From Ruminococcus flavefaciens ND2009 (GTDB lineage Bacteria; Bacillota; Clostridia; Oscillospirales; Ruminococcaceae): a stretch of 64,000 bases of DNA. Positions 50,489 to 59,420 of the stretch are shown one piece after another. A program made the translations under genes and the position numbers. The notes beneath the pieces are model-generated. The model did not search any database, was not told where the DNA came from, and worked only from the letters and a program-made list of their open reading frames with translations. Within the stretch, counting starts at the first letter, position 1, and each line of letters begins with the position of its first letter. Location of the stretch: assembly GCF_000621785.1 (NCBI RefSeq), contig NZ_KK211348.1, positions 379,494 through 443,493 on the forward strand. Reading direction: 5' to 3'.

Positions 50489-51006
50489 TCACACTGGTAA
50501 CAGGAGGAACTAAATGCGGTAAATCTAGTTACGCCGAGAGGGTGCTTGATCGCTTTGAGGGGCAGAAATACTACATCGCCACCATGAATCCCGTGGGCGA
50601 CGATGCCGAGGAGATAATTGCCCGTCATGTGGAGATGCGCTGCGGCAAGAACTATGTTACCGTTGAAAGACTTCGTGATATAGGCGATACCGAGATACCC
50701 GAGGGCAGCGGCGTGCTGCTGGAATGCGTGGGAAATCTCTGTGCCAATGAGATGTTTGTGGGCTCTGAGGTCCTTGACCCTGCAAAGAAGATAGTAGAGG
50801 GCATAAAGCGTCTCTCGGAAAAGACGAAGGAGCTGGTCATCGTCACCAACGAGGTGGGGAGCGACGGCAACGATTACTCTCCCGATACTATGGCATACAT
50901 AAAGCAGATGGCGATCATCAACCGCCGTATAGCTGAGCTTGCCGACAATGTGGTGGAGTGCGTTTACGGTATACCGATAGTCCGCAAGGGAAGTCTCATA
51001 TGCTGA
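50485..51006 (+). CDS. cobU: Adenosylcobinamide kinase / guanylyltransferase, CobU
   Basis: A 173-aa bifunctional enzyme that phosphorylates adenosylcobinamide and then forms its GDP derivative. The P-loop is GGTKCGKSS (7-15), with Lys-Cys where Arg-Ser is usual. YIATMNP, ARHVEMR and VTNEVGSDG follow the family order. It overlaps cobT by 4 bp and cobS by 7 bp. Confidence 0.92.
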   Translation: MITLVTGGTKCGKSSYAERVLDRFEGQKYYIATMNPVGDDAEEIIARHVEMRCGKNYVTVERLRDIGDTEIPEGSGVLLECVGNLCANEMFVGSEVLDPAKKIVEGIKRLSEKTKELVIVTNEVGSDGNDYSPDTMAYIKQMAIINRRIAELADNVVECVYGIPIVRKGSLIC

Positions 51007-51767
51007 ATTCAATGCTTTCGGCACTGCTGATGTACTCCCGTATCCCTGTTCCGAGACCCGAATGGAGCGAGAAGAACAGGCGGTTTGCCCTGTGCTTTTT
51101 TCCGCTTGTGGGAGCAGTCATCGGCGGACTGGTGCTGGGCTGGCGGTACTTATGCGGAGTGCTTCACATAGGCAGCATACTCTATGCCGCAGGTGCTTTG
51201 GGCATTACAGTCATGGTCACAGGCGGTATACACCTTGACGGCTTCTGCGATACCTGTGATGCACGGGCTTCATGGGGAGACAGGGAGAAAAAGCTGAAGA
51301 TACTCAGCGACTCTCATATAGGAGCATTTGCGGCAATAAAGCTGGGAGTCTATCTCGTGCTTTACACTGCGGTATTCACGGAGCTGAGGGCTCTCTCCGC
51401 AGCGGCGGTGGTCTGCGTAGGATATGTGCTTTCACGGTCTCTCAGCGGACTGGCAGCTGTAACATTCCGCGCTGCAAAAAAGGAGGGGAGCCTGCAAAGC
51501 TTCACCGCTCCTGCACATAAACGGGTAACTGTGATAACACTTGTCATACTTTCCGCAGTTTCCGTGGATGCTATGGTGGTGATAAGTCCCGGGGCAGGTG
51601 CAGCAGCTTCGGCAGCGGCTTTGCTGACCCTTTTATATTACCGTCATATTGCGTACAGGGAGTTCGGCGGTATTACAGGAGACCTTGCAGGCTGGTTCCT
51701 GCAGGTGTGCGAACTTGTCATTGCAGCTTCTGCTGCGCTTACATACAGAATAATGGAGGTCATGTGA
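51000..51767 (+). CDS. cobS: Adenosylcobinamide-GDP ribazoletransferase, CobS
   Basis: A 255-aa integral membrane enzyme joining adenosylcobinamide-GDP and alpha-ribazole (phosphate), the last assembly step of the coenzyme. The metal-binding motif DGFCDTCDA (80-88) and SDSHIGAFA downstream are clear, and about six hydrophobic helices are seen. ATG 51000 lies inside the last codons of cobU. It is followed 1 bp later by the CobU-like small gene. Confidence 0.93.
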   Translation: MLNSMLSALLMYSRIPVPRPEWSEKNRRFALCFFPLVGAVIGGLVLGWRYLCGVLHIGSILYAAGALGITVMVTGGIHLDGFCDTCDARASWGDREKKLKILSDSHIGAFAAIKLGVYLVLYTAVFTELRALSAAAVVCVGYVLSRSLSGLAAVTFRAAKKEGSLQSFTAPAHKRVTVITLVILSAVSVDAMVVISPGAGAAASAAALLTLLYYRHIAYREFGGITGDLAGWFLQVCELVIAASAALTYRIMEVM

Positions 51768-51768
51768 T

Positions 51769-52167
51769 ATGAAAATGATAATCGGTGGAGCTTTTCAGGG
51801 CAAGATAGGCTGTGCCACGGAGCTTTTCGGCATAAATGAAGCAGATATGGTAAACGGCAACACCTGCGATTTTGAGGAGGTCTTCTCCGCAGTCTGCATA
51901 AAGAGCTATCATAAGCTCATTGCAAAGCTGCTTGCGGAGGGTGTTGACCCCGTGCAGTTCACTAAGCGCCTCTGCGAGACCAACAAGGACGTTCTTATCA
52001 TCATGGACGAGATAGGCTGCGGAATAGTGCCGCTGGTAAAGGCGGAGCGTGTACGCCGCGAAGCTACGGGCAGATGCGGCTGTATGATAGCAAGGGAGAG
52101 CGATACGGTGATACGTGTTATCTGCGGTATACCTACCTACATCAAGGGAGCCCCAAATGAGGGTTGA
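51769..52167 (+). CDS. Short CobU-like protein, function unproven
   Basis: A 132-aa protein related to CobU but shorter and without a normal P-loop: the N-terminus reads MIIGGAFQGKIGCA, and MDEIGCGIVPLVKAERVRRE corresponds to the NEVG region of CobU. The C-terminal VIRVICGIPTYIKG matches the CobU end. Similar short paralogues occur in other clostridial cobalamin operons, to my knowledge. With a full CobU already present, it may be a subunit, a regulator or an enzyme for part of the nucleotide-loop step. It lies between cobS and cobC. Confidence 0.78.
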   Translation: MKMIIGGAFQGKIGCATELFGINEADMVNGNTCDFEEVFSAVCIKSYHKLIAKLLAEGVDPVQFTKRLCETNKDVLIIMDEIGCGIVPLVKAERVRREATGRCGCMIARESDTVIRVICGIPTYIKGAPNEG

Positions 52168-52717
52168 CTTCATCCGCCACGGAAAGACCGAGGGCAACCT
52201 GGAAATGCGCTATGTGGGCAGGACTGACGAGCCACTCTCTTTCTCGGGTATCGCCGAGCTGATGAAGACGGACTACCCTCCCTGCGGAGTGCTCATAACC
52301 AGTCCAATGAAGCGGTGCGTACAGACGGCGGAGCTCATATATCCCGACAAGGCTCCCATCATCTGCGAGGAGCTGAGAGAGTGTGATTTCGGGGCATTCG
52401 AGGGAAGAAACTACATAGAGCTCTCAACGGACAGCAGGTATCAGAAATGGATAGACAGCGGCGGCGTGAGCGCCTTCCCCGAGGGTGAGGACCCTGCGGA
52501 TTTCAAGGAGCGGTGTATAGCAGGCTTTCTTGCGTCCATAGCAAAGGTACCCGAGGGAAGCAGTGCCACATTTGTAGTCCACGGCGGCACTATAATGGCG
52601 ATACTGGAGCGATTTTCACAGCCTCATCAGGATTACTACCACTGGCAGGTCACCAACGGACACGGCTTCATTACCGGGTTCGACGGCGAAAAGATAACAG
52701 TTACGGAGAAAATATGA
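52157..52717 (+). CDS. cobC: Alpha-ribazole phosphatase, CobC (phosphoglycerate-mutase family)
   Basis: A 186-aa histidine phosphatase. The RHG motif (FIRHGKTEGN, near residue 6) and the second His in FVVHGGTIMAIL define the family; operon position indicates alpha-ribazole-5'-phosphate as substrate. ATG 52157 has GGAG 6 nt upstream and overlaps the previous gene by 11 bp; it ends in an ATGA overlap with cbiB. Confidence 0.88.
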   Translation: MRVDFIRHGKTEGNLEMRYVGRTDEPLSFSGIAELMKTDYPPCGVLITSPMKRCVQTAELIYPDKAPIICEELRECDFGAFEGRNYIELSTDSRYQKWIDSGGVSAFPEGEDPADFKERCIAGFLASIAKVPEGSSATFVVHGGTIMAILERFSQPHQDYYHWQVTNGHGFITGFDGEKITVTEKI

Positions 52718-53682
52718 ATTACTTTGCAGCAGTCCTGCCACTCCTGATCGGAGCGGTGCTGGACAGCATTCTCGGGGACCCCTACAGCCTTCCGCACCCC
52801 GTCAGACTTGTGGGAAGGCTTATTTCGCGGCTGGAGACCTTCGTCCGCAGCCGCATGGGCGGTCATCTTCGGGCAGGTGGAGTCCTGCTTGCTGTCACTG
52901 TGCTCATTATCTCGGCGGCAGTCCCACTGGGGATACTTATCCTGTGCTATAGTGTGAATATATGGCTGGGAGCCGCGGTGGAGGGCATTATGTGCTATTA
53001 TCTTATGGCGGCAAAGTGCCTCCGCGACGAGAGCATGAAGGTATACAGAGCTGCTTCCAAAGGTGATACAGAGGGCGCACGGAAGGCGGTGTCCATGATA
53101 GTGGGGCGTGATACGGCTGTCCTCGACAGCAAGGGCATAATAAAGGCGGCTGTGGAGACCGTGGCGGAGAATACCTCCGACGGGGTTACGGCTCCTATAA
53201 TGTATATGTCGCTGGGAGGAGCGGTTCTCGGTTCATTCTACAAGGCAGCCAACACCATGGACTCCATGATAGGCTACAAAAACGAGAAATACGCTGATAT
53301 AGGGCGGTTTGCGGCGAAGCTTGACGATGTGCTCAACTTCATACCCTCACGTCTTACAGCGCTTGCCATGATAGTCTGTGCTCCTCTTGTGGGACTGGAC
53401 GGCAAGAGAGCCTACCGTATCTGGAAGCGTGACCGCCGTAAGCACGCAAGTCCCAATTCTGCACAGACCGAGTCCGCCTGCGCAGGAGCTCTCGGAGTTC
53501 AGCTTGCAGGTGACGCCTACTATTTCGGGGAGCTCCACAAAAAGGAGTTCATCGGCGATCCTGTCAGGGATATTGAAAATGAGGATATACCGCGGGCAAA
53601 CAGGCTCATGTATGCGGCTTCGGCACTGGTGTTCATGGTGTCGGCGGCTGTCAGGGCGGTAATAGTCGGAGGAATTTTATGA
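52714..53682 (+). CDS. cbiB: Adenosylcobinamide-phosphate synthase, CbiB
   Basis: A 322-aa membrane protein that attaches the aminopropanol (phosphate) arm to adenosylcobyrate. Signatures are LDSILGDPYSLPHPVRLVGR near the N-terminus, AVETVAENTSDGVTAPI and MDSMIGYKNEKYADIGRFAA. About five hydrophobic segments are seen. ATGA overlaps link it to cobC and cobD, the natural partners for this step. Confidence 0.94.
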   Translation: MNYFAAVLPLLIGAVLDSILGDPYSLPHPVRLVGRLISRLETFVRSRMGGHLRAGGVLLAVTVLIISAAVPLGILILCYSVNIWLGAAVEGIMCYYLMAAKCLRDESMKVYRAASKGDTEGARKAVSMIVGRDTAVLDSKGIIKAAVETVAENTSDGVTAPIMYMSLGGAVLGSFYKAANTMDSMIGYKNEKYADIGRFAAKLDDVLNFIPSRLTALAMIVCAPLVGLDGKRAYRIWKRDRRKHASPNSAQTESACAGALGVQLAGDAYYFGELHKKEFIGDPVRDIENEDIPRANRLMYAASALVFMVSAAVRAVIVGGIL

Positions 53683-54713
53683 TAAACGCAGCACACGGCG
53701 GAAACGATCTCGGTCTTGATGTAAGGCTGGATCTTTCCGCCAATCTCAATCCAATGGGTATGCCCGAAAGTGTCAGGGCAGCCGCTCTTGCTTCGGCAGA
53801 CTGCTGGGAGCGCTATCCCGATCCGCTGTGCAGGGAGCTTCGCAAAAAGCTTTCGGAGAAAACAGGAGCGGATATGGAAAACATCGTCTGCGGAAACGGT
53901 GCTGATGACCTTATCTACCGCGCAGCTTCTGCGCTGAAGCCGCATTCGGCTCTTATCTGCGCTCCAACCTTCGGGGAGTACGGCAAGGCTCTGCGCGAGA
54001 ACGGCTGTAAGGTAAGGGAGCATATCCTCCGCGAGAGTGAAGACTTTGCTCTGACGGAACGGATCCTCGGGGAGCTTTCGGGTGCGGATATGGCGGTTAT
54101 CTGTACTCCCAACAACCCTACGGGTATGACAGTTCCCCCTGAGCTTATGGCAGAAATAGCGGCGGAGTGTGAAAAAAACGGAACTTACCTCCTGGTGGAT
54201 GAGAGCTTTATCGGCTTTACGGGGAGAGAGAAGGAGCTTACCGCCCTTAACTGCATGGGCAGTCATGTGATAGTGCTCCGCTCATTCACGAAGATTTTCG
54301 CAATGGCTGGGCTGCGGCTTGGATACGCGGTCTGCGGCAGCGCCGATACTTCCGGAAAATTAGCCGCCGCAGGGCAGTACTGGAGCGTTTCCGCACCTGC
54401 TCAGGCGGCAGGCATCGCTGCACTTGGCGAGGAGGACTACGTCAGGAAAACGGTTGAGTTCATCGCTGAGGAGCGGGACTGCCTCTCAAGGGAGCTAACT
54501 GCACTGGGCGTCAGGGTATATCCCTCGGAAACTGACTATATACTGTTCCGCAGTATCCCGCAGCTTGGTGAGAAGCTCCTTGGTGATGGCATACTTATAC
54601 GGAGCTGCGGTGATTACAGCGGTCTTGACGGCAGCTTCTTCCGCACGGCTGTGGGACTGCATGAAGATAACGAAGCGCTTATCTGCGCGGTTAGGAGGTG
54701 CCTTGATGGCTAA
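53679..54713 (+). CDS. cobD: L-threonine-O-3-phosphate decarboxylase, CobD
   Basis: A 344-aa PLP enzyme of the aminotransferase fold giving (R)-1-amino-2-propanol phosphate for the nucleotide-loop linker. Motifs are AAHGGND at the start, NNPTG (145-149), D174 of LLVDES and the Schiff-base Lys K205 in SFTKIFAMAG. The fold is shared with histidinol-phosphate aminotransferase; the HGGN start and operon favour CobD. The threonine kinase (PduX) is not seen here. Confidence 0.9.
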   Translation: MINAAHGGNDLGLDVRLDLSANLNPMGMPESVRAAALASADCWERYPDPLCRELRKKLSEKTGADMENIVCGNGADDLIYRAASALKPHSALICAPTFGEYGKALRENGCKVREHILRESEDFALTERILGELSGADMAVICTPNNPTGMTVPPELMAEIAAECEKNGTYLLVDESFIGFTGREKELTALNCMGSHVIVLRSFTKIFAMAGLRLGYAVCGSADTSGKLAAAGQYWSVSAPAQAAGIAALGEEDYVRKTVEFIAEERDCLSRELTALGVRVYPSETDYILFRSIPQLGEKLLGDGILIRSCGDYSGLDGSFFRTAVGLHEDNEALICAVRRCLDG

Positions 54714-56172
54714 GGCGATAATGATACAGGGCACTATGTCCAACGCGGGAAAAAGCTTCATAGCGGCGGCGCTGTGCAGGATATTCCGTCAGGACGGCTA
54801 TTCCTGCGCGCCCTTTAAGTCTCAGAACATGGCGCTGAATTCCTACATAACCGCCGACGGCTGCGAGATAGGCAGAGCCCAGGCCATGCAGGCAGAGGCG
54901 GCAGGCATTGAGCCGTCGGTGCTCATGAATCCTGTGCTGCTGAAGCCTACCACCGACGTGGGCTCTCAGGTCATAGTGGGCGGCAAAGCCGTTGGAAACA
55001 TGAATGCCGCGGAGTACTTCCGCAGGAAGCGCGAGCTGATACCATGGATAATGGAGTGCTATGAAAAGCTGTCCGCACAGCATGACATTATCGTCATTGA
55101 GGGGGCGGGAAGTCCCGTTGAGCTGAACCTGAAAAGCGACGACATTGTGAACATGGGCATGGCAAAGCTGGCAAAGGCTCCTGTCCTCCTTGTGGGAGAT
55201 ATAGACAGGGGCGGCGTTTTTGCACAGCTTCTCGGTACTCTTGGTCTCCTTGAGCCCGATGAGCTATCAATGGTGAAGGGACTCATTGTCAACAGGTTCC
55301 GCGGTGATATAGGGCTTTTCGACAGCGGCAGACGTATACTTGAGGAGCGCGGCGGCAAGCCTGTTCTGGGAGTTGTACCGTACCTCCGCTGTGACATCGA
55401 AGATGAGGACAGCCTGTCCGATAAGCTTTCATCAAGAGAGAAGGGGCTTATCGACATTGCGGTCATAAGGCTGCCCCGTATCTCTAACTTCACCGACTTC
55501 GACGCCTTCGCTCAGTATGACGGGGTGAAGGTGCGTTACGTCAGCCGCTATGAGGAGCTTGAGACTCCCGACATGGTCATTATCCCGGGAACTAAAAGCA
55601 CCATTTCCGACATGAAATGGCTCCGCGAGAGTGGCTTTGAGATAGCTGTCGGCAGGCTTGCTGCAAAGGGAGTCCCCGTATTCGGCATATGCGGCGGCTA
55701 TCAGATGCTGGGCGAGACCATCTCTGACCCTCTCGGCAGCGAGGGCGGCGGCAGTATAAAGGGCATGGGGCTTCTAAAGTGCAGCACTGTTTTCGGCGCG
55801 GAGAAAAAGCAGGTGCAGACCCATGGAAGATTCACTGATACAGGCGGATTTTTCAGCTGCCTCAGCGGCGCGGAGTTCAGCGGATATGAGATACACATGG
55901 GCACTACGGACAGCAGCAGTCCGCAGCTTCTTGACTGCGGAGGCGCTTATGAGGGCAGCGTTTACGGCAGCTATATACACGGTATTTTTGATTCACCTCA
56001 GGTGTCGGAACGGATAGTGAAACAGCTTTTCAGCAGCAAGGGACTTGCCTTCGGCGGCGGTACTGCCGACAGACACGCCTACAAGGAGGCTCAGTTCGAC
56101 CTGCTGGCTGAGGGTGTAAGGAGCAGTATCAACATCGAGCTGCTCTACAGAATTATCGAGGAGGGGATATGA
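54706..56172 (+). CDS. cbiP: Cobyric acid synthase, CbiP (CobQ)
   Basis: A 488-aa glutamine amidotransferase adding four amides to adenosylcobyrinate a,c-diamide. The N-terminal domain shows MIQGTMSNAGKSF (6-18) and FKSQNMALNSYIT; the C-terminal GATase domain has FGICGGYQMLG with the nucleophilic Cys, and YIHGIFD. ATG 54706 has TAGGAGGTG upstream and overlaps cobD by 8 bp. Confidence 0.95.
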   Translation: MAKAIMIQGTMSNAGKSFIAAALCRIFRQDGYSCAPFKSQNMALNSYITADGCEIGRAQAMQAEAAGIEPSVLMNPVLLKPTTDVGSQVIVGGKAVGNMNAAEYFRRKRELIPWIMECYEKLSAQHDIIVIEGAGSPVELNLKSDDIVNMGMAKLAKAPVLLVGDIDRGGVFAQLLGTLGLLEPDELSMVKGLIVNRFRGDIGLFDSGRRILEERGGKPVLGVVPYLRCDIEDEDSLSDKLSSREKGLIDIAVIRLPRISNFTDFDAFAQYDGVKVRYVSRYEELETPDMVIIPGTKSTISDMKWLRESGFEIAVGRLAAKGVPVFGICGGYQMLGETISDPLGSEGGGSIKGMGLLKCSTVFGAEKKQVQTHGRFTDTGGFFSCLSGAEFSGYEIHMGTTDSSSPQLLDCGGAYEGSVYGSYIHGIFDSPQVSERIVKQLFSSKGLAFGGGTADRHAYKEAQFDLLAEGVRSSINIELLYRIIEEGI

Positions 56173-56804
56173 TGGAGCTTGAATACGTTCTGCCAAAGGA
56201 CATAGAAAGGCGCAGCTTCGAGCTCATAGAAGCTGAGCTGGGGGACAGGAAGCTCCCCGATGACATTCGTCCCATAGTTATGAGAGCCATCCACACCACG
56301 GCGGATTTCGACTACTATGACAATATGTACTTCTCCGAGGGAGTGGTGGAAAAGGCGCTCACTGCCATAGAGAACGGCGCAGTCTTCGTCACAGATACAA
56401 ACATGGCAAGGTCGGGGATAAACAAGGCTGCCCTTACCCGTCACGGCTGTTCGGTGGAGTGCTTTATGGCAGACCCCGATGTGGCTGAGAAGGCTGCGGC
56501 AGAGGGCACTACAAGGGCGGCTGCCTCAGTGGACAAGGCTGCGGAGCTGGGGCTTCCCGTGATATACGCAGTGGGCAATGCTCCCACCGCTCTTATAAAA
56601 CTCTGCGACCACATAAAATCAGGCAGCTTCGTGCCTGAGCTGGTCATCGGCGTTCCTGTGGGCTTTGTGAACGTGGTTCAGTCAAAGGAGCTCATCATCG
56701 AAAGCGGTATACCATGTATCGTGGCAAGGGGACGCAAGGGCGGAAGCAATGTGGCGGCGGCGATATGCAATGCCCTGCTCTATATGGCTGACGGCAGAAA
56801 ATGA
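56169..56804 (+). CDS. cbiC: Cobalt-precorrin-8 methylmutase, CbiC
   Basis: A 211-aa methylmutase moving the methyl group from C11 to C12 to give cobyrinate. Signatures are VMRAIHTTADFDYYDNMYFS, with the catalytic His, FVTDTNMARSGIN, and GVPVGFVNVVQSKE with RGRKGGSNVAAA. It is last in the run, out of pathway order, with a 4-bp overlap with cbiP and a terminator 6 bp downstream. The start may be the first or the second of two adjacent ATGs. Confidence 0.95.
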   Translation: MMELEYVLPKDIERRSFELIEAELGDRKLPDDIRPIVMRAIHTTADFDYYDNMYFSEGVVEKALTAIENGAVFVTDTNMARSGINKAALTRHGCSVECFMADPDVAEKAAAEGTTRAAASVDKAAELGLPVIYAVGNAPTALIKLCDHIKSGSFVPELVIGVPVGFVNVVQSKELIIESGIPCIVARGRKGGSNVAAAICNALLYMADGRK

Positions 56805-56810
56805 CAGGAA

Positions 56811-56839
56811 AGGCTGTGCTTTGCACGGCTTTTTTCTTT
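56811..56839 (+). terminator. Intrinsic terminator of the cobalamin gene run
   Basis: GCTGTGC (56813-56819), loop TTT, GCACGGC (56823-56829), then TTTTTTCTTTT. The first clear terminator after 34770 on this strand. Confidence 0.9.
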
Positions 56840-56869
56840 TGCTCTGCAAAGCTTCATACTCTGCGGAAA

Positions 56870-56916
56870 ATCGACGGCGGATACCGACAGCAGCTGCGGC
56901 TTTTCCGTGGTATAAT
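56870..56916 (+). promoter_or_regulatory. Putative Spo0A-controlled sigma-A promoter of spoIIE
   Basis: TATAAT (56911-56916) has no -35 at 17 bp, but CCGACA (56884-56889) lies 21 bp upstream, the unusual spacing known for the Spo0A-activated spoIIE promoter of B. subtilis. ATCGACG (56870-56876) matches the 0A box TTCGACA at 5 of 7 positions. Confidence 0.5.
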
Positions 56917-56946
56917 GTATCGTATATTCTTGTGAGGTGATGTACG

Positions 56947-59181
56947 ATGCAGATAGTTAAGACCATAAGGGAATGGCGGTACGCGGGGACGGCTGCCGCC
57001 TTTGCAGCCTGCTTCGGAGCAGGCTTCCTTCTGACAGGGGCAAAGGTGGGGGGAGTTGCCTCCTTTGCGGATATATCTGCCGCAGGCGCAGCGGGACTGC
57101 CCTGGTCGGCGGCGGTATTCACAGGGAGCCTTGTCCGCAGTATAATAGGCGGCACGGTGGGGCATAATATCGTGAAGCTGTCCTCCCTGGCGCTGATAGT
57201 CATAATCAAGATGTTCCTGGAGCCCAGAAGCGACCCTAAACTCAGCGGTATCAATACTGCCGTAAGTGTTATTGTCTCGGGAGCAGCGGTATCGGCGGTG
57301 ATAGGTGAGCTGACAAGAAAGCTGCTGTTTTACGGCTTCTACGGCAGTGTTGCGGGCTACACGGCGTACTCTGCCGCAAGGCTCATAAGCGGTCTTCGCA
57401 GGGAGCGCTCCGTTGACCTTTCGGGAGCAGGCGGGCTTTCCTGTTCGGTGGTATATATCATGGCAGCAGCTTCTCTCTGCTCGGTGGAGCTGCCAGCAGT
57501 AAACATAGGAGTGATATTCTGCGCTGCCGTTACTCTGACAGGCGCCTATTTCTTCAGACAGACAGGGGGAGTGCTCTGCGGTGCTCTCTCGGTCTGCGGA
57601 GCATTCCTCGCTTCACCCACGGCAGGGCTGAGCATAGTCCTGCTTCCTGCGGCAGGTCTCCTGACAGGCTATATGCACGACCGCAAGCCACAGACCGCGG
57701 CGTTGTTCTTCACAGGGGTCAGCTTCATACTGACGGTGCTGACGGGAGTTACCTTCGCAAGGGCTGAGAGCATGATAGATATTATATGCGGCGCTCTGAT
57801 TTTTATTCCTGTATCGGGAAAATTTTCCGACAAGTGGATAAGGACGGGCAGCGAGGGTGAGAAAATGCTTCCCGATGTGATAAACGCCAGAATGGGCTTC
57901 CTCTCGGATACTGTTCTGGAGCTTCGCAGGGAGTCGGAGCGTATCTCAGATATGCTTTCTCAGCGCCGCAAGGAGAGCTTTGAGATAGAGGAAAATTCAC
58001 AGGCGGTGTGCTCCGGCTGCTACCGCCGCCCCTTCTGCTGGAAGTCCGACAGGGGCAACACATACCGCGGTTTTCGCAGGCTTGCGGAGATGACTGAGTT
58101 CGCCGCCGAGAGCTTCCCCGATGAGCTGGCGGACTGTCTGAGAAAGAAGGAGCTCATTGACGCCTTTGCGGAGAGCTCCCGTGAGAAGGCGGCGGCAAAG
58201 CTTATGGATATGCGCTTCTCTGAGAGCCGCGACCTGCTTCATGAGCAGATGAGGATAACCGAGGAGCTTGTCCGTTCAGCAGGGGAGAGACTGGACGTGC
58301 GATATTCCGAGAGCGTCAGCAGGTGTATCCGGGTGAAGCTTGAAAAGTTCGGGCTTGCTCCCGCACAGGTCATTGCCTACTACAACAGCAGGAACAGGCT
58401 GCTGACGGAGCTGTATTTCCCTGCGGACTGTGCTCCCGAGGAGAGAAGAAGGGTCTGCGACCTCATAGCCGATGAACTGAGACTGAAAATGGGCTGCACC
58501 GAGCCTGTGCGCACGGGCAGGGAGGTGCGCATAAGAGTTTTCGAGAAGCCGCGGTGCACTATGGAGGTCTGTGCCTCCTCATCAACTGCTGACGGCTCAG
58601 ACTCAAACGGTGACACCCATACGGTTTTCACCGACGGGGCAGAGGCAGGATATGTGGTGCTCTCCGACGGCATGGGTACGGGCAGCAGTGCCTCTGCGGA
58701 GTCCGCCATGGTAGTCAGCCTTTTCCGCAGACTTGTCAGCAGCGGTGTGGATTTCCGCTCAGCCATAAAGCTTATCAATTCCGTCATGGTCACCAGGTCG
58801 GGAGAGGAGAATTTCGCGACCCTGGACGCTCTGCGCATAGACCTTGACGACTGCGGTCTCACTGTGATAAAGTCGGGAGCTGCGGCGACCCTCATCCGTC
58901 ACAGAGGCAGCGTACTGAAGATAACTGCGCCCACCTTTCCCATAGGCATATATGAGCAGTCCGAGGTGTTTACAAGGGACTGCGGCTTCGAGGAGGGGGA
59001 CATAGTAATCATGTTTTCCGACGGCATCTCCGAAGGTGCCTATCCCTTCATCAAGGAGCTTCTTCTGGGCGGTGATGACCTGCGGTATATGGTCAGCGAG
59101 ATATGCCGGAAAGCTCCCGTGTTCAATCCCACCATACACGCCGATGACGTCACGGTCATAGGCGTTAGGGTAACCGCCTGA
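56947..59181 (+). CDS. spoIIE: Stage II sporulation protein E (SpoIIE), PP2C phosphatase
   Basis: A 744-aa sporulation regulator. About ten hydrophobic segments fill residues 10-300. A central region follows with a cysteine cluster (CSGCYRRPFCW), then a PP2C phosphatase domain with LSDGMGTG, FSDGISEGAY and HADDVTVIGV carrying the metal-binding Asp residues. In Bacillus SpoIIE sits at the polar septum and dephosphorylates SpoIIAA to activate sigma-F in the forespore. The start has a GAGGTGATG-type site. A complete gene here argues that the organism sporulates or recently did. Confidence 0.95.
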   Translation: MQIVKTIREWRYAGTAAAFAACFGAGFLLTGAKVGGVASFADISAAGAAGLPWSAAVFTGSLVRSIIGGTVGHNIVKLSSLALIVIIKMFLEPRSDPKLSGINTAVSVIVSGAAVSAVIGELTRKLLFYGFYGSVAGYTAYSAARLISGLRRERSVDLSGAGGLSCSVVYIMAAASLCSVELPAVNIGVIFCAAVTLTGAYFFRQTGGVLCGALSVCGAFLASPTAGLSIVLLPAAGLLTGYMHDRKPQTAALFFTGVSFILTVLTGVTFARAESMIDIICGALIFIPVSGKFSDKWIRTGSEGEKMLPDVINARMGFLSDTVLELRRESERISDMLSQRRKESFEIEENSQAVCSGCYRRPFCWKSDRGNTYRGFRRLAEMTEFAAESFPDELADCLRKKELIDAFAESSREKAAAKLMDMRFSESRDLLHEQMRITEELVRSAGERLDVRYSESVSRCIRVKLEKFGLAPAQVIAYYNSRNRLLTELYFPADCAPEERRRVCDLIADELRLKMGCTEPVRTGREVRIRVFEKPRCTMEVCASSSTADGSDSNGDTHTVFTDGAEAGYVVLSDGMGTGSSASAESAMVVSLFRRLVSSGVDFRSAIKLINSVMVTRSGEENFATLDALRIDLDDCGLTVIKSGAAATLIRHRGSVLKITAPTFPIGIYEQSEVFTRDCGFEEGDIVIMFSDGISEGAYPFIKELLLGGDDLRYMVSEICRKAPVFNPTIHADDVTVIGVRVTA

Positions 59182-59366
59182 AAGTCACATTTTGTTCACA
59201 AAATATTAACTTAAATGACATACAGTTCGCGCTAAATACATTCAATTGCTGTGCATTTTAACAAAGGCTAACGAGGAATTGCCAGAATAAATATGTCAAA
59301 ATGCACTAATTAGAAGTGGTAATATTAGCATAACATCTGAAATTTTCTCACGATTTGCAAAAATGC

Positions 59367-59395
59367 TTGAATAATTATGCTGATTCTGATAAAAT
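59367..59395 (+). promoter_or_regulatory. Sigma-A promoter of the glycogen operon
   Basis: TTGAAT (59367-59372), a 17-bp spacer, TAAAAT (59390-59395). The preceding A/T-rich 59182-59366 shows no gene or clear terminator for spoIIE. Confidence 0.65.
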
Positions 59396-59420
59396 GTATT
59401 ATAGCAAAGGAGGCTGAATT

